From Dryococelus australis (lineage: Eukaryota > Arthropoda > Insecta > Phasmatodea > Phasmatidae), in the NCBI GenBank assembly GCA_029891345.1, contig CM057009.1, positions 232,491,178 through 232,555,177 on the forward strand: 64,000 nucleotides of DNA. Reading direction: 5' to 3'. Below, in pieces: positions 46,401-58,382 of this stretch (position 1 is the first letter of the stretch; the number at the start of each line of letters is the position of its first letter). The translations under genes were made by a program, and so were the position numbers. The notes under the pieces were generated by a model that saw nothing but the letters and a program-made list of their open reading frames with translations, was not told the DNA's origin and searched no databases.

Positions 46401-46820
46401 GTAGGACCAGTGGCTCAGGTTACGCTCATGCTTGTCATCATTGCCACGTGGTTCCTTGTTGATTTTGACAATGTTTTGCGTTGTGGAAGTGTTGTCACTT
46501 CCCGCGCATGGTAATCTGATACTTGTTTGGCCAATAGCGAAATGCTGTTTGAATTTGCGAAAGAGTGCAGCAATGTCTGTATGGAATTCATGTCATCACA
46601 TTTACCGCTATGACGTGCCCGCTCGACCACCTGTCCCACATGCATGTTGGGAGGGCTCTAAGTATTCTGAGTGTGGAGGGGTTGTCTACACACGCGCTGT
46701 GTTTGATGCTCCCCTGGCCCTGCCAAGGTCGCAGCGGCACCACGCGGTCGCCGCTCTTCTGCCTGCTGATAACGTTACACTTTCCGTCTTCTCTCTGCTA
46801 TACTGAATGGCTCTTGCTAG
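46401..46820 (-). other. Probable gag remnant of the env-bearing element
   Basis: GC-richer sequence upstream of the protease. A minus-strand frame contains RRAATAWCRC (about 46735), a faint Gag-like phrase. Nothing else can be assigned. The junction with the next gypsy element lies near 46820. Confidence 0.3.
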
Positions 46821-48720
46821 CCGAAAGTCCAGTAATTTGGTTATGCCTAACTCTGTTGTAAGGACCTCAGGGAAATTTTTGCATAAGTTCTCTATAGCAG
46901 CACACTACTGTTCATTAAGAAGTCCAAAGGAATCAATGACTTGGTTGGACTCTGCCTTATCGCCATAGGAACTATTTTGCTTAGTTTTAGCGCCGACTAA
47001 TGGAATTTTTATTTTTGGAGCAAACTTAAAAAAATGTTTTCGTCTCGAATATCTAGTATTAGGCCAGTAGCTGCCATGAATTTGGCACCCAAAATATAGT
47101 CCAAACCTAAATGTTCAGAAACTAGACATTTATGAATCCAAGAGAAATTGTAATTTTTTTAACTTAATAGTGGCACACCAATAAATTGGCAAAGCCTGTC
47201 TAGAAGCTGTCTAACATTGCATATCTGATGGTTCTACTGATTTAACTAACTTTAATTCCTTTAACTTTTCAAAAAGTCTTACAGAAATAATAGTGTGAGC
47301 AGATCCAGAATCAACAAGAGCTCTTAACAGGTAATGGCCTTACATTTACCTCAACATGACCTTTTGAATTTGCACATCATTAGGCAGCTTAACATGGCAT
47401 ACTTCAAATTTTGTCTTTTTTGCATGGTCATAAGGACCAAACAACACATGAAACTTCTGGCAATGTTTTACATAATGAAACAGGTGAGCATAGTATTGAG
47501 TATTAGCAAACTTGCCTGGATATCAAGGATGACAACTCACTTGTCCTAGCGTGACTTGTTTTTTTTTTTTTTTGTTCTAGAATATGACACTGGCCAATAC
47601 TGTGGCCTACTCTCTTACAGTACCTACATAAAGGTTTTTCTCTTGCTAGAGAGTCGGAGGGAGAAGAGGATTTGGCATCCTTAGTACACTGTGACTGCTC
47701 TTTTTGTACTTCGACTGCATGGGTGGGGGAATCATTAGGTCTTTTCTCGCTATCTGACCCACGAAATGACCAGTGTGTCTTAAAAAGGTGTTTCCTCTTT
47801 TGGTCTGCATAACATATGTTTTGTGAATGAATGTAAGCCTGATAAAATTCTACAAATGTGTTAGGTTTGGAAAAAAAAAAACTAAACTTGAACACACTTC
47901 AGGTTCCAGTCCTTCTAGTATTGTATTAACAACTTCAGTTTCAGGTAAATTTAAATGTTGTATGATTGTGGCCTCTCTGACACTGCTAACATAAACTGAA
48001 AGGGCTTCCTGGGGTTCTTGTTATCTATTGAACATTCTTAATTGCAACTGGGAATGCAACCTTGAAGGAATAAAAAAATCTAAAATGTCAGCATGGTATG
48101 CATCAAATTACATGTGTTGAGACATCGCTAGACTAGTTCGTTCACTCAATGGACCTTGAGTAAAGAGGAAAATGACGTCAAGAAGTTGTGCCTCTGACTA
48201 TTTTTCTTTGTTGCAGTTTGACTATGACTTTAAGAAATTCCAAAAACCTGGGTAAACTCAATCTATCAGTATCTGGGAAATCATTAAGCATATTTTCAAG
48301 GAGTTGAGTTATTTTGCCAAAAACTGATGAATATATGGGTGATTGTGAGTGTGAAATTTGGATGGGTGAACTGGAAACTGTGGTGGGATGAAAGGAATAG
48401 TAAGTTTGGGTGGGCATTGTGTTGTGAATGGTAGTGAGTGGAAAGGTGGTAGAGGTTATGGTGGGGATGGATGGATTACCAACTAGGTTAACAGAAATGG
48501 GTCGTGTGGTCACAGGTACTGGTGAAGGTGAAGTGACATTAATGCCGGCCAGTTGTTGAGTGATTGATGTAATGGTAGTTGTTGGGAGGTTTACACTTGT
48601 ATAATCTATGATGGAGAGTGATTCCATACTAATAACAGCCTCAAACAGTGACTGTGTTTGAGCTACAATGCTTTGAAGGGATTTTACTTGAGCCTCAGAC
48701 AATTGTTCAGCAAACAGCTA
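46821..48720 (-). pseudogene. Second gypsy element: gag, zinc knuckle and protease
   Basis: Minus strand: a Gag N-terminus at 48178-48702 (174 codons, opening MSEAQVKSLQSI, Thr/Ser/Pro-rich, then LSLPRFLEFLKVI); a shifted middle with LHSQLQLRMF and TEVVNTILEGLEPEV (47890-48120); a nucleocapsid with CRYCKRVGHSIGQC (CX2CX4HX4C, about 47610); a protease with LVDSGSAHTIIS (about 47300); and a pre-RT linker with FPEVLTTELGITKLLDFRL (about 46850). Reverse transcriptase should follow but unrelated sequence of the env-bearing element begins instead. It differs in sequence from that element's own protease, so two elements are joined here. Confidence 0.78.
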
Positions 48721-50456
48721 TAGTCCATTCCCCATTGGAAGCAACTTTTTCGGAGCCCTGCTAAATATCTACTTGCAGACCCATTTCGTATCCTTCCGCC
48801 AAATGTAAACAAACATTGCCATGTGACTGCCATGTAGCATCTGTCAAAATCAATGTTTACATGCCATTGTGTGTGTACATGTGTTCGCATACTTTCACTA
48901 CAGCTAAAAAAAAAAAACATTGAAATGTGACTTTTACTTTCATACCTGTCAAATGTATTGTTTACTGTTTACAGCTTTTCAAAGAATTATGTTCAGATCT
49001 ATTTCAAAAACCATTTCATACGAATATTCACAGTTTAGGCCTATAATATTATTTAGGTCAGCTTTATGACATTTTAAAAATGCCTGAATTAACGACAGTT
49101 ATGGTTACATTACATTAACATATTTGTTTTCCACGACATAGCACATTACACATAATGCACGTTAGTATTTTGCCACGACTGTGTTAAACACTGTTGATAT
49201 GTGTTGTGTTATTTCTTTAAAAGGACTGCTTCAGTTTGAACAATGAAGGAATAGACAGTCCAATGAAAAAGCGACATTAAAATCAAGCACGCAACTCGTG
49301 TCGCTAATTTTTGTTATAGAAACTTAAAATATAGTGGTGAACTCAAATAAGCCTACTGTAACTTTTATTCCATTCATATTTTTATGTATTGATACTTACT
49401 GTTTATTGAAATTTATTGGGGCTGGGCTTGGTTATTTTGTTGGGATTGGGGGTAAATCGCGTTATACTACTGTGTTTCAAACACCAATGGTAAAGGTATG
49501 ATGTTATAAATGAACATACGTGGATGTAAATAAATAACTTCGTCTTAAAAACAGTTCAAATTTACAATGTACAAATAGTTCACATCAAATATTTGAAATC
49601 ACGCGCACACAGATCCAGCGTAACTATCACCAAACAGCCATGCCATGCTATTTCACATGCAGTGGTTAACGAAACACACCGTAACCGTATATTTATTACT
49701 GCCACGGAAACACAGATTTATCACAACATCGTAACTTGCTTAGGTAGGTTTAAAAACACAACGTCTACAAACGTGATGTGGTAATTTGAAGTATTTTTTT
49801 GGATTAAGTATAATTTATGCTTCATTTGGTAAAACAGCAACACCCCATGTCATGGCTCGCCACGTCTGCCAACTTCACTGTGTTTCTGCCCCGCCATCAT
49901 ATCTAAATATATTAAAATAAATATTCAAACATTAAAATCTCTTTTCAGTTGTAAATTACAAACTCAAAAATCATTATTTTGCTGTAATAAGTATGAAATA
50001 TGCTACAATTGAAAACAGGTACAATTTTCGCGTACTAGTGAAGTGAAACTTCCCAAGTGTGAAAGAAACAAAGACAGAGAGAGAGAGAGCGATAAAGCTC
50101 GCTCAGCAGACAGTTGCTTCAAAATTACTCTCGCTCGATAAAACAGCACTGTACCATTACGGCCTACTCACAATATTTTCTGCTGTTATTTTAAACTGTC
50201 AAAATGAGATATATTGCCATCAGGGCTACGTAAATATTTCAATATGCACTGTTTAATTTACTAATAGTATACTAAAAAATTGGGTTAAAATAATATTTTA
50301 ACTGTGAACTATTTCTTACCGATCGTTGCCAACACGTCGCTGCTCTCGCTGCTGTTAATTCATATTTAAAAATAAATAAATATTACAAGTTATAGAAGAT
50401 ATTAAGGTAAAGTTTAATTTATTCAATAATACAGTACTATGAAGTCGACTGTAGTG
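48721..50456. other. No recognised gene
   Basis: AT-rich. It includes an AG-rich run at 50068-50088 (GACAGAGAGAGAGAGAGCGA). The frames are short and without family resemblance. Confidence 0.4.
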
Positions 50457-50840
50457 TTATATATTTGTGGAAGTCAGGTTGTTGAAAAAACAGGTTGGCA
50501 TGTTTTGCTTCCTAGAGTGTTTTTTCAAAGGTTGATTTTCACTAGCACGTTTTTTGAGATGTGCCAATCGATTTTTTACCCTGGGGTAAGAACCAGAGTC
50601 TTCTGTGAGATTATTGTAAATCTCTTGTAATGCTATTATATTTGTAGTGCAGTCACGATATTCTGCTTCAATATCCATGTTAACTGAAAAGTGTAATGAA
50701 ATGGGGGCATTATTATTCAATGCAGCTTGTAATGCATTTCTTTATGCAGCTGCAGTATTTTCCGATACTTGTGCACCCCTGATGGTGCACTCGTATTCAC
50801 ACTCATCCTTAAGTAACAGTTCATGCACAATCTAAAATGC
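50457..50840 (-). other. Unassigned open frame
   Basis: The minus strand is open at 50457-50720 (87 codons). Apart from one stop it continues upstream to about 50840, beginning near KDECEYECTIRG. The composition is ordinary for a soluble protein, with a Lys/Arg-rich C-terminal half (KNRLAHLKKRAS). I recognise no family. It could be a decayed element piece or an exon with a sequencing or mutational stop. Confidence 0.25.
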
Positions 50841-50942
50841 CATTATGACAGAAAAAGACACTAAAAGAAATTGCACAAACAAGAAAATATAATAACACAC
50901 ACTTAACCTAGTTCTATAGTACACTCACTGAAAACATGCTAT

Positions 50943-51183
50943 TATAGGCTGTTCACGATAAAAGTGAGCACTTTTTAAGGCCCTTCCAACTGGCATTAAT
51001 AGCTAATAAATATATCTTATTGCAGCCTCAGGCATAGATTTTGATGGTGGTGAAATATATACACTGTGTTTATTGGTCACATTGCAATGTTTATATTAAA
51101 AAGCAGCAGGAAGATGGGAATTCAATGAAAAGAAAAATTTATAAGGGCCTTAAAAGTGCTCACTTTACCATGAACAGCCTATA
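50943..51183. mobile_element. MITE, copy 2
   Basis: 241 bp with terminal inverted repeats of about 42 bp: the left starts TATAGGCTGTTCACGATAAA and the right, reverse-complemented, TATAGGCTGTTCATGGTAAA. Both continue through GTGAGCACTTTT and AAGGCCCTT. It is the same family as 22584-22894, but the interior differs and lacks the TA array. Non-coding. Confidence 0.85.
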
Positions 51184-51544
51184 CCATGCATGCCCTGGTC
51201 CCAAGAGGAACACATACAACAAGCATGCAAAAACAAACCCTATCTACAACAAGGATCCATTACTGTCTGATACCATCTGTTATGTAACACCCTCCTGTAG
51301 TTGATTCGAGCACCGATAGGAACTCTCATCTCGACACAAGGATGATACATGTGGAAGGGTGGATTCAGATTCCTGTTGTAGTAGTGTTTGCAGAACTTAA
51401 GTTAAAGACATGCTCCGGTCTTTACAAAAACTGTTGTGTAGAAATATGTATTATTTTATCAAGATAATGATTTGTTTGTTGTAGTTTCCTTTATTTTATC
51501 ATCATAGAACAACTATAAAATTCACATTAACCACAGCAGAAAAA

Positions 51545-51546
<2 letters not shown>

Positions 51547-51609
<63 letters not shown>

Positions 51610-51629
51610 TTATTTATTTATTTATTTAA
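51547..51629. repeat. (TA)n followed by (TTTA)n
   Basis: About 29 TA units pass directly into about six TTTA units, a compound microsatellite about 100 bp before the LTR at 51731. Confidence 0.93.
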
Positions 51630-51730
51630 GAGGAAAAAATCACAGTTAAAGAAATACAATGGGAGATTCTATAAACATATTTTTATAACATGCCTTACAA
51701 CATTAGAAAAATATATTTGAGTATTTGTAT

Positions 51731-53667
51731 TGATGCCGGGGTTGACAGCTGCTAGAGCCCATGATGGTGCTCGCCACGCACATGTGTACATGAACGTACA
51801 CAAAGAGGCAAATATTTTTTAACTTTAACATAAATATTATTCTGCAGTGTAAAATGTGTCTTATATATTATTTTTCAGGGTTTGATATATCTTACAGTGT
51901 TTTAAAGTGTTTGTTGTTATTTTGAAATTGTACGTTATGAAATTCAAAGTGTCCGTGGTACCGAGATTAAGATCACTGATATTCCGGTGTGAACGCTGAA
52001 ATAATACAGAAAATTCACAAGAAAATAATAAAATATAAAACAATATTTAATTTATTTGTGCCACTTTTATTACGATTATAAAATATTTTACTTGCCGTGC
52101 ATAGCACTTCTGCTTATGTGAACCCCGTAGGCGGCTATGGTAGGTCCATGCGATGCTTGCCTCTGGACTGTCTGTCAAGAAAACCTGGCAAGATAAGACA
52201 CTGTCACATACGCATTACAACCTTTTGTTCACTGATGTACATTTCAATAGCACTTTTAGTATACCGGTCAACCTTTGCTTCGTACATTTTGCCAGACATT
52301 TCCCCAGCATTATGCTTCTGCTTAACTAATTAATTTCGCCCTTGTGGCATTTTCAACTTAATCGAGGAGGAGGAGAAAGATGTCGGAGAGGTCACTTGAC
52401 CTGAGAAAATTTAATTAGGCACCATCTGCTTCTGCTAAAGGCTTTTCATTGCAATTTCTGTATTATTGCTGCGTGCAATTTCAAGGGCTATGTTATATGT
52501 ATGAATTTGAGGGTATTTTTCATGTTCGAATATTTTACTGCAACATCACCTACAACCATGTGGCTAACCGACGCCAAGTGTATGGCTACGCCATCATTGT
52601 GTTTTGAGAGCTTATATATGTAATTTCATGTGTGCCATATTTTTTTCAGGATGCTATGTTAAATTTTGTCATGGTTCCCTGTAATTTTCACGTAAATTAA
52701 TGCTTTTGTGTTTGACCATGCGGTCACTTTAATGTTTGATTTTTCCGGCATCAGACATGCTACAAACCCGTAAACACTGTGCAAAGAGAATAATTTTCTC
52801 TACCAGAAAAATATTTTGTTGGAATTTAATTTACCATTTTCACAAAGAAATATTGCAATTCCACCTGCACTACATGGTCCGCTACATACATTATCCAGCG
52901 ACATCTGCACCACATAAGCTTATTTTCACACGTTAATGTGTTTATTGTGAATACTCATTTCATGCCCCATCTTGTTTCATGTATCTTTTGAGGGTTTCTA
53001 TATTTTGTAATTTGTGTATGGTGCAATTACTTCCGTCCTAGCCGGCTTTGTGTACAGGCCATCACCACACTACCCATGTGCTGGTGGATGAGCCCAGACA
53101 AGTTTGCGTTAGTGATGCCAAGTAATCACACATGTTAATGTTTTCATCAAGGGTTCCATTTTGTAATTCACCGTGTTCTGTCTTAAGGGAAAAACAGTCA
53201 GTCCACCCTAGTGGCTGTCGGCCCTCTTCCCTTGTGAAGTTGGTGTTTTCATACACCGTGGTGAGATCATCCATCTAGGCATGCGCTAGATTAATTGCGG
53301 GCTGGAAGCACCCAAATGGAATTGGCTAGCCATGACCGAGAGTATCATAATTTCATTGGCATGTTGAGATGTACAAGCAATAATAATAAAAGCAAGTCTG
53401 CAGTGAACCTACCTCTTTTATTCAGTATTGACAGTGTCCTAGCCACATGTATTTTATTAAGTGCTTATTTTCAAAGTGATGTTTAGTGAAAATTTAGTAT
53501 TGCCAACGTGTTTGTAAGTACACATGGGTTAGATGGACACACAGAAACCACAGTATCCCTGAGAACCCTGAGTCTCAATATTGCGGTGATTCGGAAGTAC
53601 CACCGGTGGCCATATTACCAATAAGTATTTGTGTCATTGTTTGTCTCATGTTCGCCCGACGGTGTCA
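51731..53667 (+). repeat. 5' LTR, copy C of the 1.9-kb LTR family
   Basis: 1,937 bp starting TGATGCCGGGG and ending CGCCCGACGGTGTCA. It aligns with 58383-60345 on the same strand and with the reverse complements of 1325-3256 and 24884-26789. It is followed after two bases by a primer-binding site and then a gag frame, which proves the LTR identity and orientation. Its divergence from the other copies is visible in almost every line, so the element is old. Confidence 0.82.
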
Positions 53668-53669
53668 AT

Positions 53670-53685
53670 TGGCACCCAACATGAG
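53670..53685 (+). other. Primer-binding site, tRNA-Lys type
   Basis: TGGCACCCAACATGAG lies two bases after the LTR end. The complement of a typical insect tRNA-Lys 3' end is TGGCGCCCAACGTGGG. Two of the three differences are CG to CA changes, which is typical of decay at CpG sites. The tRNA sequence is from memory. Confidence 0.65.
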
Positions 53686-54420
53686 CGTGTTCATCTATGT
53701 TGTGTCATCCACATTGACAACTGTGGCACACGCGAGCGCGAGTTACTTAGATATGCCGATCGATCAATGCGTGTATTGTGGGAGATTGAGTGAAATTAAC
53801 TTGTTTGAGGGAAGTATGTGGGAGCAACCCTTGTGTCAACACACGTCCGACGTCTCTATGCCGTCAGAGCAACATTTGTGCATGTGCACAGGGTGTGATG
53901 GGGCGAGAACGAAGTAGGCGCAGTGCCAACAGTGTAGGAAAGACTCGCATTTACGATGTAAAGGGCCTGTGGAGTTTACCGCCTACCGTGATGGTGTTAT
54001 AAACTGTGATGAGTGCCATAAGATGAACTGTGCTGAGGCCGCACTATCACCAACACCAGAGGTGAATCCTATACCACCAGTAGTTATTACGTACACGTCA
54101 CAGGGCTTAACTGGGCCAGATCTCAATGTATTACTGCCAACTTTTGCGGAATATGACTCAGAAGACCCGAGTACATTCCTAGCTGTTTGCGAGAAAAAAT
54201 TGTATAGGCATAATTTGCATAGAGACATTTGGACTGAAGTAACTGCCAACAGGTTTAGGAGAACCGCTGCCACGTGGTGGAACTTGGTCAGGGATTATTG
54301 AGTTACGTGGGAAGAGTTTGGTGAGATATTGCTAGGTCGGTTCTACACTCGCAGAGATTCTATACAGGCACAAGCACGACTGTATCACTAACAGCAGAGG
54401 AAGTGTGGAGGGCTACTAAA
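53681..54420 (+). pseudogene. Gypsy-type gag with a PHD-like zinc-finger pattern
   Basis: One frame runs from an ATG at 53681 to 54301 with a single in-frame TAG at 53915-53917. The first third is Cys-rich: CVYC near 53770, then CTGC, CQQC, HLRC and CDEC (53890-54020) with the C4-H-C3 order and spacing of a PHD finger. A Pro-rich linker follows, then a Gag capsid-like block: LLPTFAEYDSEDPSTFLAVCE, RFRRTAATWWNLVRDY (the RAATWW motif of gypsy Gag), and after a stop WEEFGEILLGRFYT. The likely true start could be later, near 53754. Capsid similarity ends near 54400. No nucleocapsid knuckle, protease or RT follows. Confidence 0.72.
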
Positions 54421-57300
54421 AACTCTGCATATTTGGTTTTACTGTATATTGTCACCAATAAAGTTATCCTTACCTTCACTGAGATGAAAAAGTTCTGGCT
54501 GTGCTATTTGAACTTGTTGGCTCTCAGGTGTTCTCTAGTTGTTGTGGAGTGAGGAGGTCACTTATTATGAAATTGCCAGTGGCGGCCATGTCTAATAATG
54601 CTGCTGCTAATGGCCAATAATGGTTATATCTATTTGGGAGTCGCCCTGGGGGGCGGGGTATGGATTATCTATTTGTGTCTGAAGAATGACATTGAGCCTG
54701 ACATGACTAGTGCTTACGGCCCACTCTGTGTCTCATTTATATGGTTTCCTGTCTGTGAGAGGTGTGCCTCGTTTAATGGGAGGTATCTAGACTGCCCATT
54801 CTCATTCCCTGTTTTTGTTTACTTCTCAGTTTTGATTTGTCTTGCCATCTTTGACCCTCGTCATCCAGCAGGGGGGTTGTTCATTCTGGCAGTCTCAGTT
54901 GAAGTGTTTCTCTGGACAAAACCGATATTGTGGGAGCGGAGGGGGGTAGGCTGCTAGGTTATTCCGATTCCCGGCTGGAAGTGCCCTTCTGCACTTGGTC
55001 GATCAAGGGCTGCTTACTTATTGTTGTGTATGTTCTCCCTTGCTCTCTCTACTAACTCGTCAACAGTCTGAGGTTGGAGAATTTGAAGAAAGTTCCTAAG
55101 GTGAAGTAATATGCACATAATAGCTCTTATGCAGCACTTCTCATTGCCTTCCAGAACGATACTGTTATAAATTTGAGCTTAATGCCTGATAATAATTTCA
55201 ACATCCTAATCCGATACCTGGCATACACAGTGGAAATATATACTCAGTTGTTGAAGAACTTCCTCTCCTGATAACTTTGTCGCCAATCTATTGTGCAATT
55301 ATATCCAGTCTGTGATAAATTTGCCATGCCTCCCTCACCATTACTGTGCTCTACCAGGTAATTGTTTGTGTGCCTTAGTAACCCATTAATTGGAAGGAAT
55401 ACCATTCATTCTCAACTCTCATTTGCATTCTTGTGTAAACACATTTGGGTTTCCTGTGGTCTTCCTGCAAACTCTGGCAATTGTAGGCCGCCAGGCTCGC
55501 ATTTGGATATTACCCTGTATGTATCAGGGTTACCAGGTCTGTATTATTCATTTCTCTTGCAAATCTCACGACTGTATACGAACCCCGGGCAAGTAATTTT
55601 CTCATCTGGGCAGCCGAGAAAACTATGGTGGAATGATTGGGTGTACATTATGTAATGGATGTTGTTTATCCCCCTCCCAGGACAGGTAATCCAGTCACAG
55701 TGGCTGCCCTGTTGTTCCTAAAACTGATCACAGTGGAACTTGAGACCGTCCGTATATCTCGGATTGTCAGCCCACCCTAGACAGGTGAAGTGAAACCGAC
55801 CCTGACGATGAGAATAATGTACGACTTTCTCCTTTACATTATGCCTGCTAACACCTTTCTCCCCTTGGTCGTTCAGGATTTACGTCTCCCATAAGGACCT
55901 TGTCTCGGTCGGCTAGTCCTCCTCTTACATTGGGCATGTTTCTCACTAACTTCATATTCGATAGTTGGGCACCACTGGGTGTTTTATGACACCCCAAAGT
56001 ATGTTAGATTTTGATTGTCTTGCTTGCTACTTTGTTTCCGAGGGTCGTGCTGACCTTGCCATGTATTATTAACAGGATTAACAAGACTGTTGGCCCTATG
56101 TTGGGCACCACGAAAACTCATATGTGATGGCCTTGTTTTCAAGTTACAAGGTTCATGGGAACAATGTTTCGTTAGGTGTCAGATCTGTAAAACAAACAGT
56201 GGGTGAAGTTCTTCACCTGGAGTGTGATTGCAATATCTTTCAGTTTTCCTGGATGGGGCCCCAAGGAAGGGTTTGTCTTGTTGGTTGCCAACAGGGGACA
56301 ATGTCTTCACTAACAAGGTGAGGCCTCTTAGTATTTGAGGTGGTGTTGGTAGACTTACCTTCACTTGACCTCACCCCTTCCTTGTAATGTGACGATCTGC
56401 TGCAGAGGAGGCCGTTATTCTCGGGCTAGTGGTCAGGCCGGAGATGAAACTAGTTCAGACACAAGATGTGGAACACAGATTCCTTTTTCTTTGAATTGGA
56501 GAGTAGGCAGCTTGTCCTCCCAGGGCACAGATTGGCTTGCTCAGGTTAGTTCATACAATTGGAGCAGAAGGGGCTACTGACTGCGGGTTCTCCCTGGTCA
56601 GTCCCCGGTGCTGCTTTCCATTCAAGGCAGAGCTGGGTGATGAAAGGTATCTCCTTTCCTGGGTTAAAATCAGGGGTCCAAAAAGTCCTACTTGGTTTTT
56701 ATCGGCATATGAGGTCTCACCGATTCCATGCAGCCTGTGCCTGTTCTTTTAGTAGCTGATATGGTTGGCGGGGGTCGATGTGTTATGGAACAGATGACCA
56801 ACAGAGGGGACAGCTGTAGTCTTATGCTTGCCCCACCATGTACCCCTTCTGTGGGTGAACAGCATATAAGGATAGGGGCTACTGTTCGAACATGCAACAA
56901 CATGGCAGGAGATAGTACCCTAACTAAATATTCCCAGAGTTGGTTAAGTCATGGCTTTTTCAGGCCTGTCACGCCTTCTGGTGGATCTATATGTGGTGCA
57001 TGGAGTGGGTTAAATGACTTGTCTGGCCTAACCTCTTCATCATGTAGTGTTACTAGTGGGGGACTCTACCTTACTTTGCACTTGGTACCATGCCATACCT
57101 GGTCCATATTATGGGTGGCCTGTTAGGTTTGTTTACTCATGTGCATGCTGTTCTCGGTTATAGGATGTCCGTGATCCTGCTCCATGGTCAGAAAATCTAT
57201 TAGTAATGATGCTGACTCATGCCCTCTCCTGAGTGATAATACTTACAGTGGTGAAGTTAAACAGTCGAGGATAGCAGAATTACACCCTTGAAATCATACA
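54421..57300. other. GC-richer segment of unknown origin
   Basis: This occupies the place where pol of the LTR element should be, but I can identify no RT, RNase H or integrase on either strand. It is pyrimidine-rich on the plus strand, with several frames of 60-130 codons that look arbitrary. On the minus strand near 55050-55130 a stretch (LQPQTVDELVERARENI) faintly resembles the end of a gypsy Gag. It may be another element inserted into, and replacing, pol. Confidence 0.4.
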
Positions 57301-58382
57301 TAGTGGTTATATTCGTTCCATTTTTATTCTCGTGACAATAAACACAGTGACCCACTCTCCTATGTTCAACAGTCCTTCGAAAACAGATTATCCCTATGGA
57401 AGTTATTTAGAATGACATGTGAAGGTGCCTCTTGGAATATTAGAGATAATTTGTAAATGTTTATTTGAGGTTAGATCTCGACTTGGGGTACACTGTGTGT
57501 CCTTAGTGGAGACACAGTCCACAGGCTGTCTAGCATAGTAGCTTGACAAAATTCATGTACAATTCCCGTACACACGTGTAAAAATTTTAGCACCACACAA
57601 CTATATCAGAAATCACAAAAATCAGTTTACTAAAACTACTACAAACAATATTAGACCTTTATTTAACTTACGTATTGTATTTCAATTCATAATACCAGAT
57701 TCACTAAATATTTAAATCCAAAATAATATTTCTCTCAAAATTGTTACAAAAACATTTTGAAAAAATTACACGAGAAAAATAAAAAAAATTTAATAGTACA
57801 CACTTTGCTGTAAAAACATAACTTCTTTTCATAGTCTTTATGTACAACAGATTTGGAGACTGCTACAATTTTAAACAATCTGTGGATGAAATATGTTATG
57901 TATGAGAACTGAATTCCTTCAAATAGTACATGTTTTCAATACTTGGGCAGATCCGGGTGAAAAAAAAAGTCATATATCTTTAGTTAAAACAATTGCCACA
58001 TGAAATAAAAGTAAAATTCACATATTTAATGATAAGTAATAAGTATATTGCAGTGAAACATTCTATACATTGATGCTGCTCAGTTTCTACACCTTCAAAA
58101 ATTTCTAAGTAAAACATAAATTAGCAGTATTTGAATAACTTTTTAGCTTTGAATCAGCTTAAATCAGAGCATAAACCCTTAGGACACAAATTTGGGTCAA
58201 CTTATTATTTCTTTTACAAACACCATGAACAAGAAACTGCCAAAATCAAGCTAAGTCAGAATTGAATGTGAGTGCGACCTGAGTACATATTGGTATTAGG
58301 TTAGGTTATCAAAATGGATAAACTGTAAACAATCCATACAATTTGTATTGGTTAGGATTTTTCATTGATAGTGAAACATACT
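57301..58382. other. AT-rich segment before the 3' LTR
   Basis: No gene recognised. No clear polypurine tract precedes the LTR at 58383, so its linkage to that LTR is unproven. Confidence 0.4.

Noticed and set aside
46432..46861. Plus-strand frames of 98-124 codons
   Set aside because: They are antisense to the gypsy gag/protease junction and resemble no protein.
54598..54957. 119-codon hydrophobic plus-strand frame, at first considered as an Env or membrane protein
   Set aside because: No signal-peptide, glycosylation or Env motif pattern, and arbitrary composition in a pyrimidine-rich region that naturally translates to hydrophobic residues.
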